A DNA stretch of 64,000 bases, from assembly GCF_004022485.1 (NCBI RefSeq), contig NZ_CP034951.1, positions 2,108,001 to 2,172,000 of the forward strand. Direction: 5' to 3'. Position numbers and translations under genes: made by a program. The notes beneath the pieces were generated by a model. It searched no databases, had not been told where the DNA came from, and was given only the letters and a program-made list of their open reading frames with translations. Every line of letters starts with the position of its first letter. Position 1 is the stretch's first letter. Below, one piece after another: positions 25,668-34,413 of this stretch. This DNA comes from Aequorivita sp. H23M31. Lineage in GTDB: Bacteria; Bacteroidota; Bacteroidia; Flavobacteriales; Flavobacteriaceae.

Positions 25668-28260
25668 TTCCCTATTGCACATATTCAAAAAATCATATTG
25701 TATTTTTTTATTTACAATTCTTTCCGTTTGGACAATACCTGCGCAACAAAAAGAACTGGATAGTGGGCGTAAATACACCATTAGGTCTATTACCGTTACA
25801 GGAGCCCAAGGTTTTAACGAGCAAACCGTAATCGCTTTTACAGGTTTGAAGAAGGGAGATAGAATATCCATACCTGGTGAAAAACTAAGCCAAGTAACCA
25901 AAAAACTTTGGGATCAGAATCTCTTTAGCGATATCGCCTTTTATGTAACTGGAGTGGATGGAGACGATGTAGATTTAGAGCTCTATATCGTAGAACTTCC
26001 AAAACTTCACGAAGTTACTATAGAAGGAAAAGGAATTAAAAAGGGCAAAAAGAAGGAGATTATCAAGGACAATGAGCTTAAACCTGGGGTGAAAATAACC
26101 CACAACCTTCTTAACACTACCAAGAATTATATCACAAAAAAATATCAGAAAGAAGGATTTCTGAATACCGATGTCGATATAGATGTGCGACCTATCGTGG
26201 ATTCCACTGGCACCAAGATTGCGGAGGATCTTGCCATTACCGTAGATAGAGGAAAGCGAGTAAAGGTAAAAGATATCGATTTTGAAGGTAATGAGCATTT
26301 TTCAGATGCCAAGTTGCGCGGAGCAATGAAGAAAACTAAACAAAGCAACTTCTTTAGATTTTGGAAACGTTCAAAATTTACTGCCGAAGGATTTGAGGAG
26401 GATAAGGTATCCATCCTTAAAAAATACAAGGCTAACGGATATCGTGATGCCCGAATTTTGGACGACACTTTGATGGTTCTGAATAAGAAACAGGTTGCAC
26501 TAAACCTAAAATTGGAAGAAGGTGATAAATACTATTTTGGAGATATCAAGTTTATAGGAAACAGCGTGTTTACCGACGGTCAATTGCGACAGGTTTTGGG
26601 AGTTAAAAAAGGTGATGTTTACAATGGAGTTTTGCTTCAGGAACGCATTATGGACGATTCAGCCCCAGATGCCGAGGATATAACAAATCTTTATCAAAAC
26701 AACGGATATCTTGCTGTACGGATAAATCCAGTAGAGGTGGCCGTTCGAAATGATACCATAGATTTCGAAATTAGGATTATGGAACGTAATCTTTTCTATT
26801 TTGACCACGTGACTGTGGTTGGAAACGATCGTACCAACGACCACGTAATCTATAGAGAACTTAGAACCAGACCAGGACAAAAATATAGTAAGCGCGACGT
26901 TATCCGTACGCTACGTGAGTTGGGTCAATTACAATTCTTCGATCCAGAACAACTTAGCCCAAATTTTAAAAAGGTTGATGAAAACAGAGGGCTTGTGGAT
27001 TTAGAATACTCCGTGGTGGAAAAAGGTTCCAGTCAAATAGAACTTCAGGGAGGTTACGGCGGCGGTGGACTTGTGGGAACACTTGGATTATCGTTCAACA
27101 ACTTCTCACTTCGTAATATTTTTAATCTAAAGTCGTATCGACCCTTGCCAATGGGTGATGGACAAAAACTGTCGCTTAGGGCACAGGCCAGTTCCTATTA
27201 TCAAACCTACAGCTTATCATTAGTAGAGCCGTGGTTAGGTGGAAAGAAACCCGTTCAGTTTTCTACCTCATTCTCGCATACGGTTCAATATCTATACGAT
27301 TACAATACGCGACGTGCAGATAAGGACAAGAGTTTTACCATTACAGGTGGATCTATTGGATTGGCCAAAAAAGTTAAGTGGCCGGATGATTATTTTGTAT
27401 GGTCAAACGCTATCAGTTTCCAACATTACAATTTGAATAACTATAACACCGGATTGTTTACATTCGGAGACGGTTTCTCCAACAACTTGGCATATACAAT
27501 AGGTATCAGTAGAAACAACACAACTGTGAACCCTATTTATCCAATGGCTGGATCTGATTTCAGTATATCAGCCAAGCTTACGCCTCCATACTCTGCCTTT
27601 AACAATATCGATTACAAAGCCTTAAACGACGAACGTGCTTTACAGGAGGATATTCTTAAGGATCCTAATTCAAACAGTAGCCAAGTGGAAGATGCAAGAA
27701 TCCGTAGATCTGAAATTGATCAGGAAAGGTTTAAATGGCTTGAATATTATAAGGTAAAATTCAAAGGAACGTGGTACACCCGATTAATGGGGAAACTCGT
27801 TTTACGAACCAATACTGAATTCGGATTTTTGGGATCGTACAATGGAGATAGAGGTGCGCCACCTTTTGAAAGATTCTATCTAGGTGGTGATGGGCTTGGA
27901 GCCTATAGTTTAGATGGCCGTGAGGTAATCCAATTAAGAGGTTATCCTAACCAGTCTTTGAGCAGCTCTGATGGAAATACGATTTACAATAAATTTTCGT
28001 TAGAAGTAAGATATCCAGTAACTTTGGCACAAATGGCTTCCATTTATGTTTTAGGTTTTGCTGAGGGAGGTGCCGCCTATAATGGATTTAAAGAATACAA
28101 TCCGTTTGAACTCAGCCGCTCCGCCGGATTTGGTTTACGTATATTTATGCCAGCATTCGGACTTTTGGGAATAGATTTCGGTTATGGATTTGATCCGGTT
28201 CTAGGACAGACTGAACCTCATGGATGGGAAACTCATTTTATAATTGGACAACAATTTTAA
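25648..28260 (+). CDS. bamA: BamA, outer membrane protein assembly factor
   Basis: About 870 residues: a hydrophobic signal (SYCIFLFTILSVWTIPAQQ), then POTRA repeats (for example YTIRSITVTGAQGFNEQTV, VKVKDIDFEGNEHFSDAKL, YYFGDIKFIGNSVFTDGQL, FYFDHVTVVGNDRTNDHVI) and a C-terminal 16-strand barrel with GYGGGGLVGTLGLSFNNFS and a terminal aromatic (IIGQQF). It folds and inserts outer membrane beta-barrels. There is no ATG near the N-terminus: GTG 25648 (VNNLINSSLLHIFKKS) is my choice; TTG 25636 or 25675 are alternatives. It overlaps the end of uppS by about 20 bp, which suggests translational coupling and can explain a weak start codon. Confidence 0.94.
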   Translation: MNNLINSSLLHIFKKSYCIFLFTILSVWTIPAQQKELDSGRKYTIRSITVTGAQGFNEQTVIAFTGLKKGDRISIPGEKLSQVTKKLWDQNLFSDIAFYVTGVDGDDVDLELYIVELPKLHEVTIEGKGIKKGKKKEIIKDNELKPGVKITHNLLNTTKNYITKKYQKEGFLNTDVDIDVRPIVDSTGTKIAEDLAITVDRGKRVKVKDIDFEGNEHFSDAKLRGAMKKTKQSNFFRFWKRSKFTAEGFEEDKVSILKKYKANGYRDARILDDTLMVLNKKQVALNLKLEEGDKYYFGDIKFIGNSVFTDGQLRQVLGVKKGDVYNGVLLQERIMDDSAPDAEDITNLYQNNGYLAVRINPVEVAVRNDTIDFEIRIMERNLFYFDHVTVVGNDRTNDHVIYRELRTRPGQKYSKRDVIRTLRELGQLQFFDPEQLSPNFKKVDENRGLVDLEYSVVEKGSSQIELQGGYGGGGLVGTLGLSFNNFSLRNIFNLKSYRPLPMGDGQKLSLRAQASSYYQTYSLSLVEPWLGGKKPVQFSTSFSHTVQYLYDYNTRRADKDKSFTITGGSIGLAKKVKWPDDYFVWSNAISFQHYNLNNYNTGLFTFGDGFSNNLAYTIGISRNNTTVNPIYPMAGSDFSISAKLTPPYSAFNNIDYKALNDERALQEDILKDPNSNSSQVEDARIRRSEIDQERFKWLEYYKVKFKGTWYTRLMGKLVLRTNTEFGFLGSYNGDRGAPPFERFYLGGDGLGAYSLDGREVIQLRGYPNQSLSSSDGNTIYNKFSLEVRYPVTLAQMASIYVLGFAEGGAAYNGFKEYNPFELSRSAGFGLRIFMPAFGLLGIDFGYGFDPVLGQTEPHGWETHFIIGQQF

Positions 28261-28296
28261 ACTTGGCACGATTTTTTCTAAACAACAACCAATAAT

Positions 28297-29226
28297 ATGA
28301 AGACCAAAAAATTAATCCTTTTCACCTTTGCCATATTATGCTTCGGCTATATGGCAACTGCACAACGAGGCGTGCGGATAGGTTATATAGATATGGAGTA
28401 TATCCTCGAGAGTGTGCCAGAGTATAGAGAGGCAACAACACAACTTGAGGGAAAGGTACAGCGTTGGAAGCAGGATCTGGAGAAGAGCCAGAAGGAGGTG
28501 GACCAAATGAAACTCAACCTTGCCAACGAAAGAGTTCTTCTTACACCTGAATTGATTGAGGAACGTGAAGAAGATATTAAAGTAAAAGAGGATGAAATTC
28601 TCACATACCAACAAGCTCGATTTGGACCAAATGGCGATCTAATGATCCAGAGAAGACAGTTGGTGCAGCCAATCCAAGATCAAGTTTTTAACATTGTTCA
28701 GGAAATAGCTGAAAACAAAAAATACGATTTCATATTCGATAAATCGGCAGACGTGGTAATGCTTTTCGCCGCAAAAAGAAATGACATTAGTGATGAAGTA
28801 CTTCGAAGCATAGAACGTGCAGGACGTAGAGTCCAGGCTCAATCTAAAAAAGAAAAGCGCGAAATTGAAATGCAGGAACGTCTTTCTCCAGAGAAGCAGG
28901 AAGCAATGACCGAGCGCGAAAAGGAAATGCAGGCGAAAAGAGAAGAGCGCGAACAGGCTATGGCAGAAAAGAAAGAAGAACGCGAGCAAGCGATGGAAGA
29001 GAAACGTTCAGAACTTGATAAAGCTCTAGAAGAAAAACAGCAAGAACGCGAAAAAGCCATTGAGGATAGAAAGACCGAGCGTGAGGAAATGATGGCTAAA
29101 CGCCAGCAGGAAAGAGATTCGATTAGAGCAGCCAAAAAACAAGAATTTGAGGAGCGGCGACAAAAAATGATTGACGATCGAGAACGCCGAAGGGATTCAA
29201 TATTGAACGCTCGCCAAAAGAACTAA
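28297..29226 (+). CDS. Skp/OmpH-family periplasmic chaperone with long charged repeat tail
   Basis: A 309-residue protein. Residues 1-22 are a signal peptide (FAILCFGYMATAQ); residues 25-175 are an OmpH/Skp domain (RIGYIDMEYILESVPEY, then a long helical hairpin and KYDFIFDKSADVVMLFAA). The remaining 130 residues form an almost uninterrupted charged helix of imperfect 10-11-residue units such as EREQAMAEKKE, EREQAMEEKR, EREKAIEDRK and EREEMMAKRQ. Skp trimers hold unfolded outer membrane proteins for BamA, the gene just upstream. The tail nearly doubles the usual 160-170-residue length and would extend the tentacles as a long coiled coil or single helix. Confidence 0.88.
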   Translation: MKTKKLILFTFAILCFGYMATAQRGVRIGYIDMEYILESVPEYREATTQLEGKVQRWKQDLEKSQKEVDQMKLNLANERVLLTPELIEEREEDIKVKEDEILTYQQARFGPNGDLMIQRRQLVQPIQDQVFNIVQEIAENKKYDFIFDKSADVVMLFAAKRNDISDEVLRSIERAGRRVQAQSKKEKREIEMQERLSPEKQEAMTEREKEMQAKREEREQAMAEKKEEREQAMEEKRSELDKALEEKQQEREKAIEDRKTEREEMMAKRQQERDSIRAAKKQEFEERRQKMIDDRERRRDSILNARQKN

Positions 29227-29337
29227 TATTTCTATATGAATACGTTTAAATTGAAATTTGATTGAACCATCTTATAACAAGAGAATAATCCATACCTAAA
29301 TTAAAATTAAATAACACTTAAATTAAATACACAAACA

Positions 29338-29847
29338 ATGAAAAAAATGAAAACAATACTGGTTGCATTGGCCATTTTCGCGGGAGCCACAAGTTTTGTG
29401 AACGCCCAATCAAAAATTGCACATATCAATGCACAGGAGTTGATTGAATCTATGCCCGATTTTAAAGCAGCCCAAACTTCAATTGAAAAAGTTCAGAAAA
29501 CATATGACACTGAAATCAAGGCCATGGTAAAAGAATTGGAAGCCAAAGCTAAATTATACGATAGTGAGGCAGAATCAAAAACAGATGAAGAAAACGCTAA
29601 AAGAGTGTCTGAAATAAATGGAATGCAAGACAATATCCAAGCATACAGACAACAAGCTCTTCAGGATTTGGAAAAGAAAAAATCGGATATTTTCAAACCA
29701 ATTCTGGAAAAAGCGCAATCAGCAATTCAGAAAGTAGGGCGTGCCCAGGGTTATCAATATGTATTGGATTCTACCATGGGTAGTGGTATTATCCTAGCCG
29801 ACGGTAAAGACCTTATGGCTGACGTTAAGAAGGATTTAGGTATCTAA
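29338..29847 (+). CDS. Skp/OmpH-family periplasmic chaperone, standard length
   Basis: A 169-residue paralogue of the preceding gene without its tail. Signal peptide KTILVALAIFAGATSFVNAQ, then KIAHINAQELIESMPDFKAAQ, a long coiled-coil hairpin, and GYQYVLDSTMGSGIILADGKDLM. It should bind unfolded outer membrane proteins in the periplasm. Two adjacent Skp-like genes downstream of bamA is the usual Bacteroidota arrangement. The 111-bp gap from the first copy may hold an internal promoter; none was clearly seen. Confidence 0.9.
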   Translation: MKKMKTILVALAIFAGATSFVNAQSKIAHINAQELIESMPDFKAAQTSIEKVQKTYDTEIKAMVKELEAKAKLYDSEAESKTDEENAKRVSEINGMQDNIQAYRQQALQDLEKKKSDIFKPILEKAQSAIQKVGRAQGYQYVLDSTMGSGIILADGKDLMADVKKDLGI

Positions 29848-29889
29848 TTACCCACTATTTTAAAAAGCATCACTAATAAATTTAGTGGT

Positions 29890-29960
29890 AATCCGCTCCA
29901 TCATTATTATCATCCTTTCATTTCTTGAAACACGGATAATTCAGATGGAGCGGATTTTTT
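29890..29960 (+). terminator. Intrinsic terminator after the second skp gene
   Basis: A perfect 13-bp stem (29890-29902 with 29944-29956, AATCCGCTCCATC) followed by a run of T. The loop is about 41 nt, longer than usual. It separates the bamA-skp transcript from murI. Confidence 0.7.
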
Positions 29961-30145
29961 AATGGATGGAGATCAACAAAATGCTTTATCTACATTACAT
30001 TTAATAAATACAACCGCAGCCTGCAACCCTATACTTCAGATTAAGCCCACGAAAATCCTCATAATTCACTCTAGCTCTTTCCTATTTTATCGAGAAAGGG
30101 TTTCATTCTTTAAATTAATTTCTACTTATTTGGTACATTTATCAG

Positions 30146-30936
30146 GTGAACAAAAATAGTCCGATAGGGATTTTCGATTCAGGAGTGGGTGGTTCTTCTA
30201 TTTGGAAGGAAATCCATAATCTTTTGCCTTTGGAAAACACAATCTATTTGGCAGACAGCATTAATGCTCCTTACGGAAATAAATCCTCTGAGGAAATTAC
30301 CCGCCTCAGCCTCAAAAACGTTGAAAAACTCCGTGAATTTCGGTGTAAAATCATTGTCGTCGCGTGCAATACTGCTACTACCAACGCGATTAAAACTATT
30401 AGGGAGGAATTTGATATGCCTATAATAGGAATAGAACCTGCCATCAAACCCGCAGCCCTGCGCACCAAATCAAAGTGTATTGGGATTCTTGCTACCAAGG
30501 GAACCCTTAGCAGCACACTTTTCAGTCAGACAAATAAAGAATTCACCAAAGATATAAGCGTGGTGGAAATAATAGGAGAAGGTCTTGTGCCACTTATTGA
30601 AGCGGGCAATTTGGATAGTCCTGAAATGGTTCAGCTTTTAAAAAAACACACCAAGCCTATGATTGAAGCAAACGTGGATTGCGTGGTTTTAGGCTGTAGC
30701 CATTATCCCTACATTATTCCAACCTTAAAAGAAATCCTACCCCCACACGTGGAAATAATCGATTCGGGGAAGCAGTAGCGAAACAGACCAAAACTGTTCT
30801 CCAGAGTCTAAACTTGCTTAGAGAAGAAAACACCAAACCAAGGCTACAGTTTTTTACGAATGCAGAAACAACAACCCTTGAATTCCTATTGAGAAATTAC
30901 GCCGAAAAGATTTCGATTGATAAAATGGATTTTTGA
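30146..30936 (+). pseudogene. murI: Glutamate racemase, interrupted by an apparent 1-base frameshift
   Basis: Makes D-glutamate for peptidoglycan. From GTG 30146 the frame encodes 210 residues with IFDSGVGGSS (9-18), catalytic Cys74 in VVACNTATTN and Cys184 in VLGCSHYPYI, then stops at 30776-30778 just after EIIDSG. In the next frame the expected ending follows at once: EAVAKQTKTVLQSLNLL ... NYAEKISIDKMDF, stop at 30934-30936. One extra G in the G-run at 30766-30769 restores DSGEAVA and gives 263 residues, the normal length. MurI is usually essential, so a sequencing or assembly error is quite possible; a real deletion would remove the last 53 residues. No alternative racemase gene is visible in this window. 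Confidence 0.9.
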
Positions 30937-31061
30937 GATACAGAAGTACTTTGAGTATCTTGGAAAACAGTCAAATTCCTTCTTAAGTTTTAAAATATCT
31001 GATGGTTTTGGGTTTTGAGATAATTGATTTTTAATGGTATCCTTAAACCATCAAATAAACC

Positions 31062-31571
31062 TCATTTAAACCATCCCGCATACATCACATAATTATTCGC
31101 AATTCGTTCAATTTCGCCCTTAGTTAGTTCCGGACTTAAATCCTTAAGCTTTTTGGCCGGAATGCCTGCGTAAATGCTTCCGCTCTCGACTCTGGTATTT
31201 TTAGAAACCACAGCGCCCGCAGCAATAATCGTGTTGCTCTCTATAACACAATCATCCATCACGATACTTCCCATTCCTATCAATACATTATCCTCAATGG
31301 TACAACCATGGACAATGGCATTGTGCCCAATAGAAACATTGTTCCCTATAGTAGTGGGCGAAGTTTGGTAAGTAGCATGAATAACCGCTCCATCCTGGAT
31401 GTTTACCTTATCTCCTATTTTAATGAAATTGACATCTCCTCTAATAACGGCATTAAACCATACACTGCACTGCTTTCCCATAACCACATCGCCAACAATA
31501 GTGGCATTTTCGGCTATATAGCAATCCTCAGGTATCTGTGGAGATTTTCCGTTAACAGATTTGATTATCAT
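31062..31571 (-). CDS. Gamma-class carbonic anhydrase-like hexapeptide protein
   Basis: A 169-residue left-handed beta-helix protein. The hexapeptide repeats run from NATIVGDVVMG to NTIIAAGAVVSKNTRVESGS. Metal-binding His positions typical of the gamma-carbonic anhydrase group are present: VIHATY, SIGHNAIVHGC. It closes with YAGIPAKKLKDL and a C-terminal helix. Carbonic anhydrase activity is proven for only some members, so the enzyme role is probable but not certain. It stands alone, convergent with murI. Confidence 0.88.
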   Translation of the reverse strand: MIIKSVNGKSPQIPEDCYIAENATIVGDVVMGKQCSVWFNAVIRGDVNFIKIGDKVNIQDGAVIHATYQTSPTTIGNNVSIGHNAIVHGCTIEDNVLIGMGSIVMDDCVIESNTIIAAGAVVSKNTRVESGSIYAGIPAKKLKDLSPELTKGEIERIANNYVMYAGWFK

Positions 31572-31759
31572 TTGGAATAAATAGTTTTTGTCGGTAAATT
31601 TTTAGTTCGAGAATCTCCTTTAAACAATAGAAGACGCGAAACTTGCAGCTAAAATAATTAATAAATAGAAAGAGAAAAATAAGTCCCAAAACAAGGAACG
31701 CGAAAAGGTTCAAAGAAAATTTACTTCCACAGAAGTACCGGATACAAAATTAAATCCAA

Positions 31760-32761
31760 TTAATTAACCGCTGGACAGTGGCAATCATATGGTTCTGCTC
31801 TACCGCCCAAGAAGTTGTATCCAAGAGTGATTTGATGAAATCCACCACTCTCAAACCTTACACTACCCGTTTGATAGGAATAGGTATATGCAAAAAGAAA
31901 ATTATTAAAATTGATACCAAGAACCGGGGAGATATATTGAAGCTTTTGATTTTTAATCTGGGATCCACTTTTATATTCAGCTCCATCCAAACTGCGTCGA
32001 TAAGATACTCCACCCCATAACTTTCCAAAATCCATTTCTCGGTAGGCCTTAAAGTTTATATCCACGGCACTTTCGTTAGTACGTTCGGCCCATTGAAAAA
32101 GTACGGACGGCTCATAACTCCAAGGTGCTCCATATCTTCCTATGGCGTAAGCTGCGGAAAATAAATATCTACGTTGGTTGTTCGATTCATATTCCTGTGA
32201 ATAAAGTGATCTATTTTGGAAAATGATATTCTTTACGGTAAAGTGGCTCGAAAAGTCCAGGAAGTTATAGGATACACCGGCATCGACATTAAAGTAGGAG
32301 GTACTCTGCATAATACCAGCAATTACAGGATCGAAGTCGGAAAGATCAAAACTGGTCTCATCCAGTTTAGATTGGGTAAGCCCCACGCTCAAACCAAAAG
32401 ATAATTGGTTCAGATCGGCTTCACTTCTTGAAAACATAATATGGTGGGCGTAGGTAAGATACCCTCCAGTTTGAGAATGATATCCATTCTTATCGTTAAA
32501 GGCAATGGCACCTATTCCGGAACGCTCACCCAGACGAGCATTAAAACTGAGAGTTTGGAGATTTGGAGCGTCTTTTTGGTCAAACCACTGTTGCCTAGCA
32601 GTCAATCTTATTTGGTTATGACTGGCAGCACCAGCCATCGAAGGGTGTAATAAATATAGGTTATCAGCGAAATAATCGGAATATACTGGAATTCCATCTT
32701 GGGAAAATCCATATAAAGAAGATAAAAAAAGTACAATTAGGGAAATTTGCTTTATGTTCAT
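31760..32761 (-). CDS. PorP/SprF-family type IX secretion membrane protein
   Basis: About 333 residues from ATG 32761 (MNIKQISLIVLFLSSLYGFSQ); an ATG at 32776 is also in frame. After the signal peptide come DYFADNLYLLHPSMAGAA, LTARQQWFDQKDAP and TLSFNARLGERSGIGAIAFND, the N-terminal hallmark of PorP/SprF proteins. The rest is an outer membrane beta-barrel ending at GYNFLGGRAEPYDCHCP. Family members help secrete or anchor specific T9SS partners such as SprB-like adhesins, often encoded next door; here no sprB-like gene is adjacent, so the partner may be elsewhere. Confidence 0.87.
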   Translation of the reverse strand: MNIKQISLIVLFLSSLYGFSQDGIPVYSDYFADNLYLLHPSMAGAASHNQIRLTARQQWFDQKDAPNLQTLSFNARLGERSGIGAIAFNDKNGYHSQTGGYLTYAHHIMFSRSEADLNQLSFGLSVGLTQSKLDETSFDLSDFDPVIAGIMQSTSYFNVDAGVSYNFLDFSSHFTVKNIIFQNRSLYSQEYESNNQRRYLFSAAYAIGRYGAPWSYEPSVLFQWAERTNESAVDINFKAYREMDFGKLWGGVSYRRSLDGAEYKSGSQIKNQKLQYISPVLGINFNNFLFAYTYSYQTGSVRFESGGFHQITLGYNFLGGRAEPYDCHCPAVN

Positions 32762-32776
32762 AATTTCTTTTATCAT

Positions 32777-33069
32777 TTTATGGTAACACGGTCCTTTCCT
32801 AACCGTCTCTCGCTGTATTTAATCGTGCGCCGCATATATAACCTTTGACAATGGAATGTTCAGATTCTTAATCCGCTATTATTACATTCCCAAAGAATAA
32901 GTTGCCACACAGAAATTTCAAAAGTGTTCAAATATATATATTTTTGCCGTTGGTTACTCCGCGACGACATCAATAAAATTTAAAGCGGGCCAATCCCCGC
33001 CCGTTCATCATTCAAATCCGCTATAAACGTAATGTCTTTGCCCAAATTGAACGTTTGAGTGCCAAATAT
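32777..33069. other. Intergenic region between divergent porP/sprF and nifU genes
   Basis: AT-rich DNA with several -7-like boxes: TATATTTG on minus (32936-32929) and TATTTTTG on plus (32939-32946), which overlap in a run of alternating T/A. A short GC hairpin (GCGGG at 32985-32989 pairing with CCCGC at 32996-33000) follows. The function of the plus-strand box is unclear, as the nifU gene has its own promoter further on. No gene was found. Confidence 0.35.
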
Positions 33070-33102
33070 ATTGAATACATTGTTTTTCTTTTTATATTTT
33101 TG
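33070..33102 (+). promoter_or_regulatory. Promoter for the NifU-type gene
   Basis: ATTG (33070-33073), a 21-nt spacer, then TATTTTTG (33095-33102), an exact -7 match. It lies 17 nt before GTG 33119 and inside the longer open frame that begins at 33059, which argues against the longer form. Confidence 0.65.
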
Positions 33103-33118
33103 TAAAAAAAACAGGGCA

Positions 33119-34024
33119 GTGACTCAATTTAACATAGAAATTTCTAAAACTTCTAATCCAGACATCCTAAAGTTTACCGCAGATTCTTTCTTGACGCGAT
33201 CTTCTAGCCACGAATTCAAAAACATCGACGATGCTAAATCAAGTCCGTTGGCACAGGAACTTTTTTATTTACCCTTTGTAAAAACGGTTTACATATCACA
33301 GAATTTCATTGCTATTGAAAAGTATGATATAATAGCTTGGGAAGATGTTCAAGAAGAAGTGGCAAGTTCAATTTCTGAATACCTAAACTCGGGAAGACCA
33401 GCAATTACAGATTTTACGGTCTCAAAAAAAATACCCACCACGGTTTACGCAGAAAGTACCCCAAACCCGGCGGTAATGAAATTCGTGGCAAATATGACTT
33501 TGGTTAAGGCCGCTTATGAGTACAAAGACAGTTACGAAGCCATTCAGTCTCCATTGGCCAGGGCTTTGTTTAATTTTCCATTTGTAAAAGAGGTTTTTAT
33601 CAACACCAATCACGTTTCGGTGATGAAATATGAGGTTGTGGATTGGGCGGACATTGTAATGGAAATACGCGAATTTATCCGAAAGTTCCTTCAGGACGGG
33701 AAAACAGTTTTAAACGAAGACCTGAACATTAATGGCTCTGGAGATTCCTTTTCAGCATTGGAAACCGCACAAAAAACACGCACCGGCATCGAGAAAAAGA
33801 TAATCGCCATTCTGGAAGAATATGTGGAACCAGCGGTTGCCAACGATGGTGGCCAAATTGTTTTGGATTCGTTTAATGAGGACACTAAGGTTGTTAAAGT
33901 AATTTTAAAAGGAGCCTGTAGTGGATGTCCATCCTCTACCGTTACTCTTAAAAGTGGTATAGAAACCATTCTTAAACAAATGTTGCCTGGCGAGATTAAT
34001 ACTGTTGAGGCAGTAAATGGGTAA
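33119..34024 (+). CDS. NifU-like iron-sulfur scaffold/carrier with two Nfu N-terminal domains
   Basis: A 301-residue protein from GTG 33119 (read as MTQFNIEISKTSNP). It has two tandem Nfu N-terminal domains (DILKFTADSFL ... SSPLAQELFYLPFVKTVYIS and AVMKFVANMTL ... QSPLARALFNFPFVKEVFIN), then a NifU C-terminal domain with the cluster ligands in GACSGCPSSTVTLKSGIE. Such proteins bind a 4Fe-4S cluster at a dimer interface and pass it to targets. The duplicated N-terminal domain is usual in flavobacteria. The start is set by the promoter at 33070-33102 and by the family N-terminus. Confidence 0.9.
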   Translation: MTQFNIEISKTSNPDILKFTADSFLTRSSSHEFKNIDDAKSSPLAQELFYLPFVKTVYISQNFIAIEKYDIIAWEDVQEEVASSISEYLNSGRPAITDFTVSKKIPTTVYAESTPNPAVMKFVANMTLVKAAYEYKDSYEAIQSPLARALFNFPFVKEVFINTNHVSVMKYEVVDWADIVMEIREFIRKFLQDGKTVLNEDLNINGSGDSFSALETAQKTRTGIEKKIIAILEEYVEPAVANDGGQIVLDSFNEDTKVVKVILKGACSGCPSSTVTLKSGIETILKQMLPGEINTVEAVNG

Positions 34025-34141
34025 ATCTTTCTTAATCCTCAATTCTTTCTGAAATGGTTTTAACTTTATTTTCAGAGAAATAGCTTTTAATAATTGTAAT
34101 TTGGGAATCATTAATTTAATTAAAACCAAAATATAGAAATT

Positions 34142-34342
34142 ATGGCAGTATTAAAAGTAATTGAAATTTTAGCAAATTCTAAAGAAAGTTGGGAAGATGC
34201 AGCTAGACAGGCAGTAAAAGAAGCATCCAAAACAGTAAAAAATATTCGCTCCATATATATAAAGGACCAAAGTTGTGTTGTTGATGGAGAACAGATTACC
34301 CATTTTCGAGTGACGGTTAAAGTTACTTTCGAAGTAAAATAA
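34142..34342 (+). CDS. Dodecin (flavin-storage protein)
   Basis: A 66-residue dodecin: AVLKVIEILANSKESWEDAA, then AVKEASKTVKNIRSIYIKD and the closing HFRVTVKVTFEV strand. Dodecins form hollow dodecamers that store riboflavin or FMN and buffer free flavin. Length and motifs are normal. The gene is monocistronic with a strong terminator 18 bp after the stop. Confidence 0.9.
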   Translation: MAVLKVIEILANSKESWEDAARQAVKEASKTVKNIRSIYIKDQSCVVDGEQITHFRVTVKVTFEVK

Positions 34343-34360
34343 AATGCGATAATAAAATTT

Positions 34361-34402
34361 AAAAGTACGTCTTTGATTTTCAATGACGTACTTTTATTTT
34401 TT
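34361..34402 (+). terminator. Intrinsic terminator after dodecin
   Basis: A perfect 11-bp stem (34361-34371 with 34385-34395, AAAAGTACGTC), a 13-nt loop, then TATTTTTTC. Clear plus-strand terminator. Confidence 0.85.
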
Positions 34403-34413
34403 CAAACCCACGT

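Noticed and set aside
28639..29135. Long open frames antisense to the Skp tail, rich in Ser/Phe/Cys
   Set aside because: They mirror the repetitive Glu/Arg/Lys codons of the real gene, have no plausible start context and no family resemblance.
32985..33000. GCGGG/CCCGC hairpin upstream of nifU as a possible small RNA or terminator
   Set aside because: Only 5 bp of stem, no U-run and no gene upstream on that strand; it may be chance.
33059..33118. Longer NifU-type protein starting at GTG 33059
   Set aside because: The extension is a hydrophobic run unlike the family and overlaps a consensus promoter.
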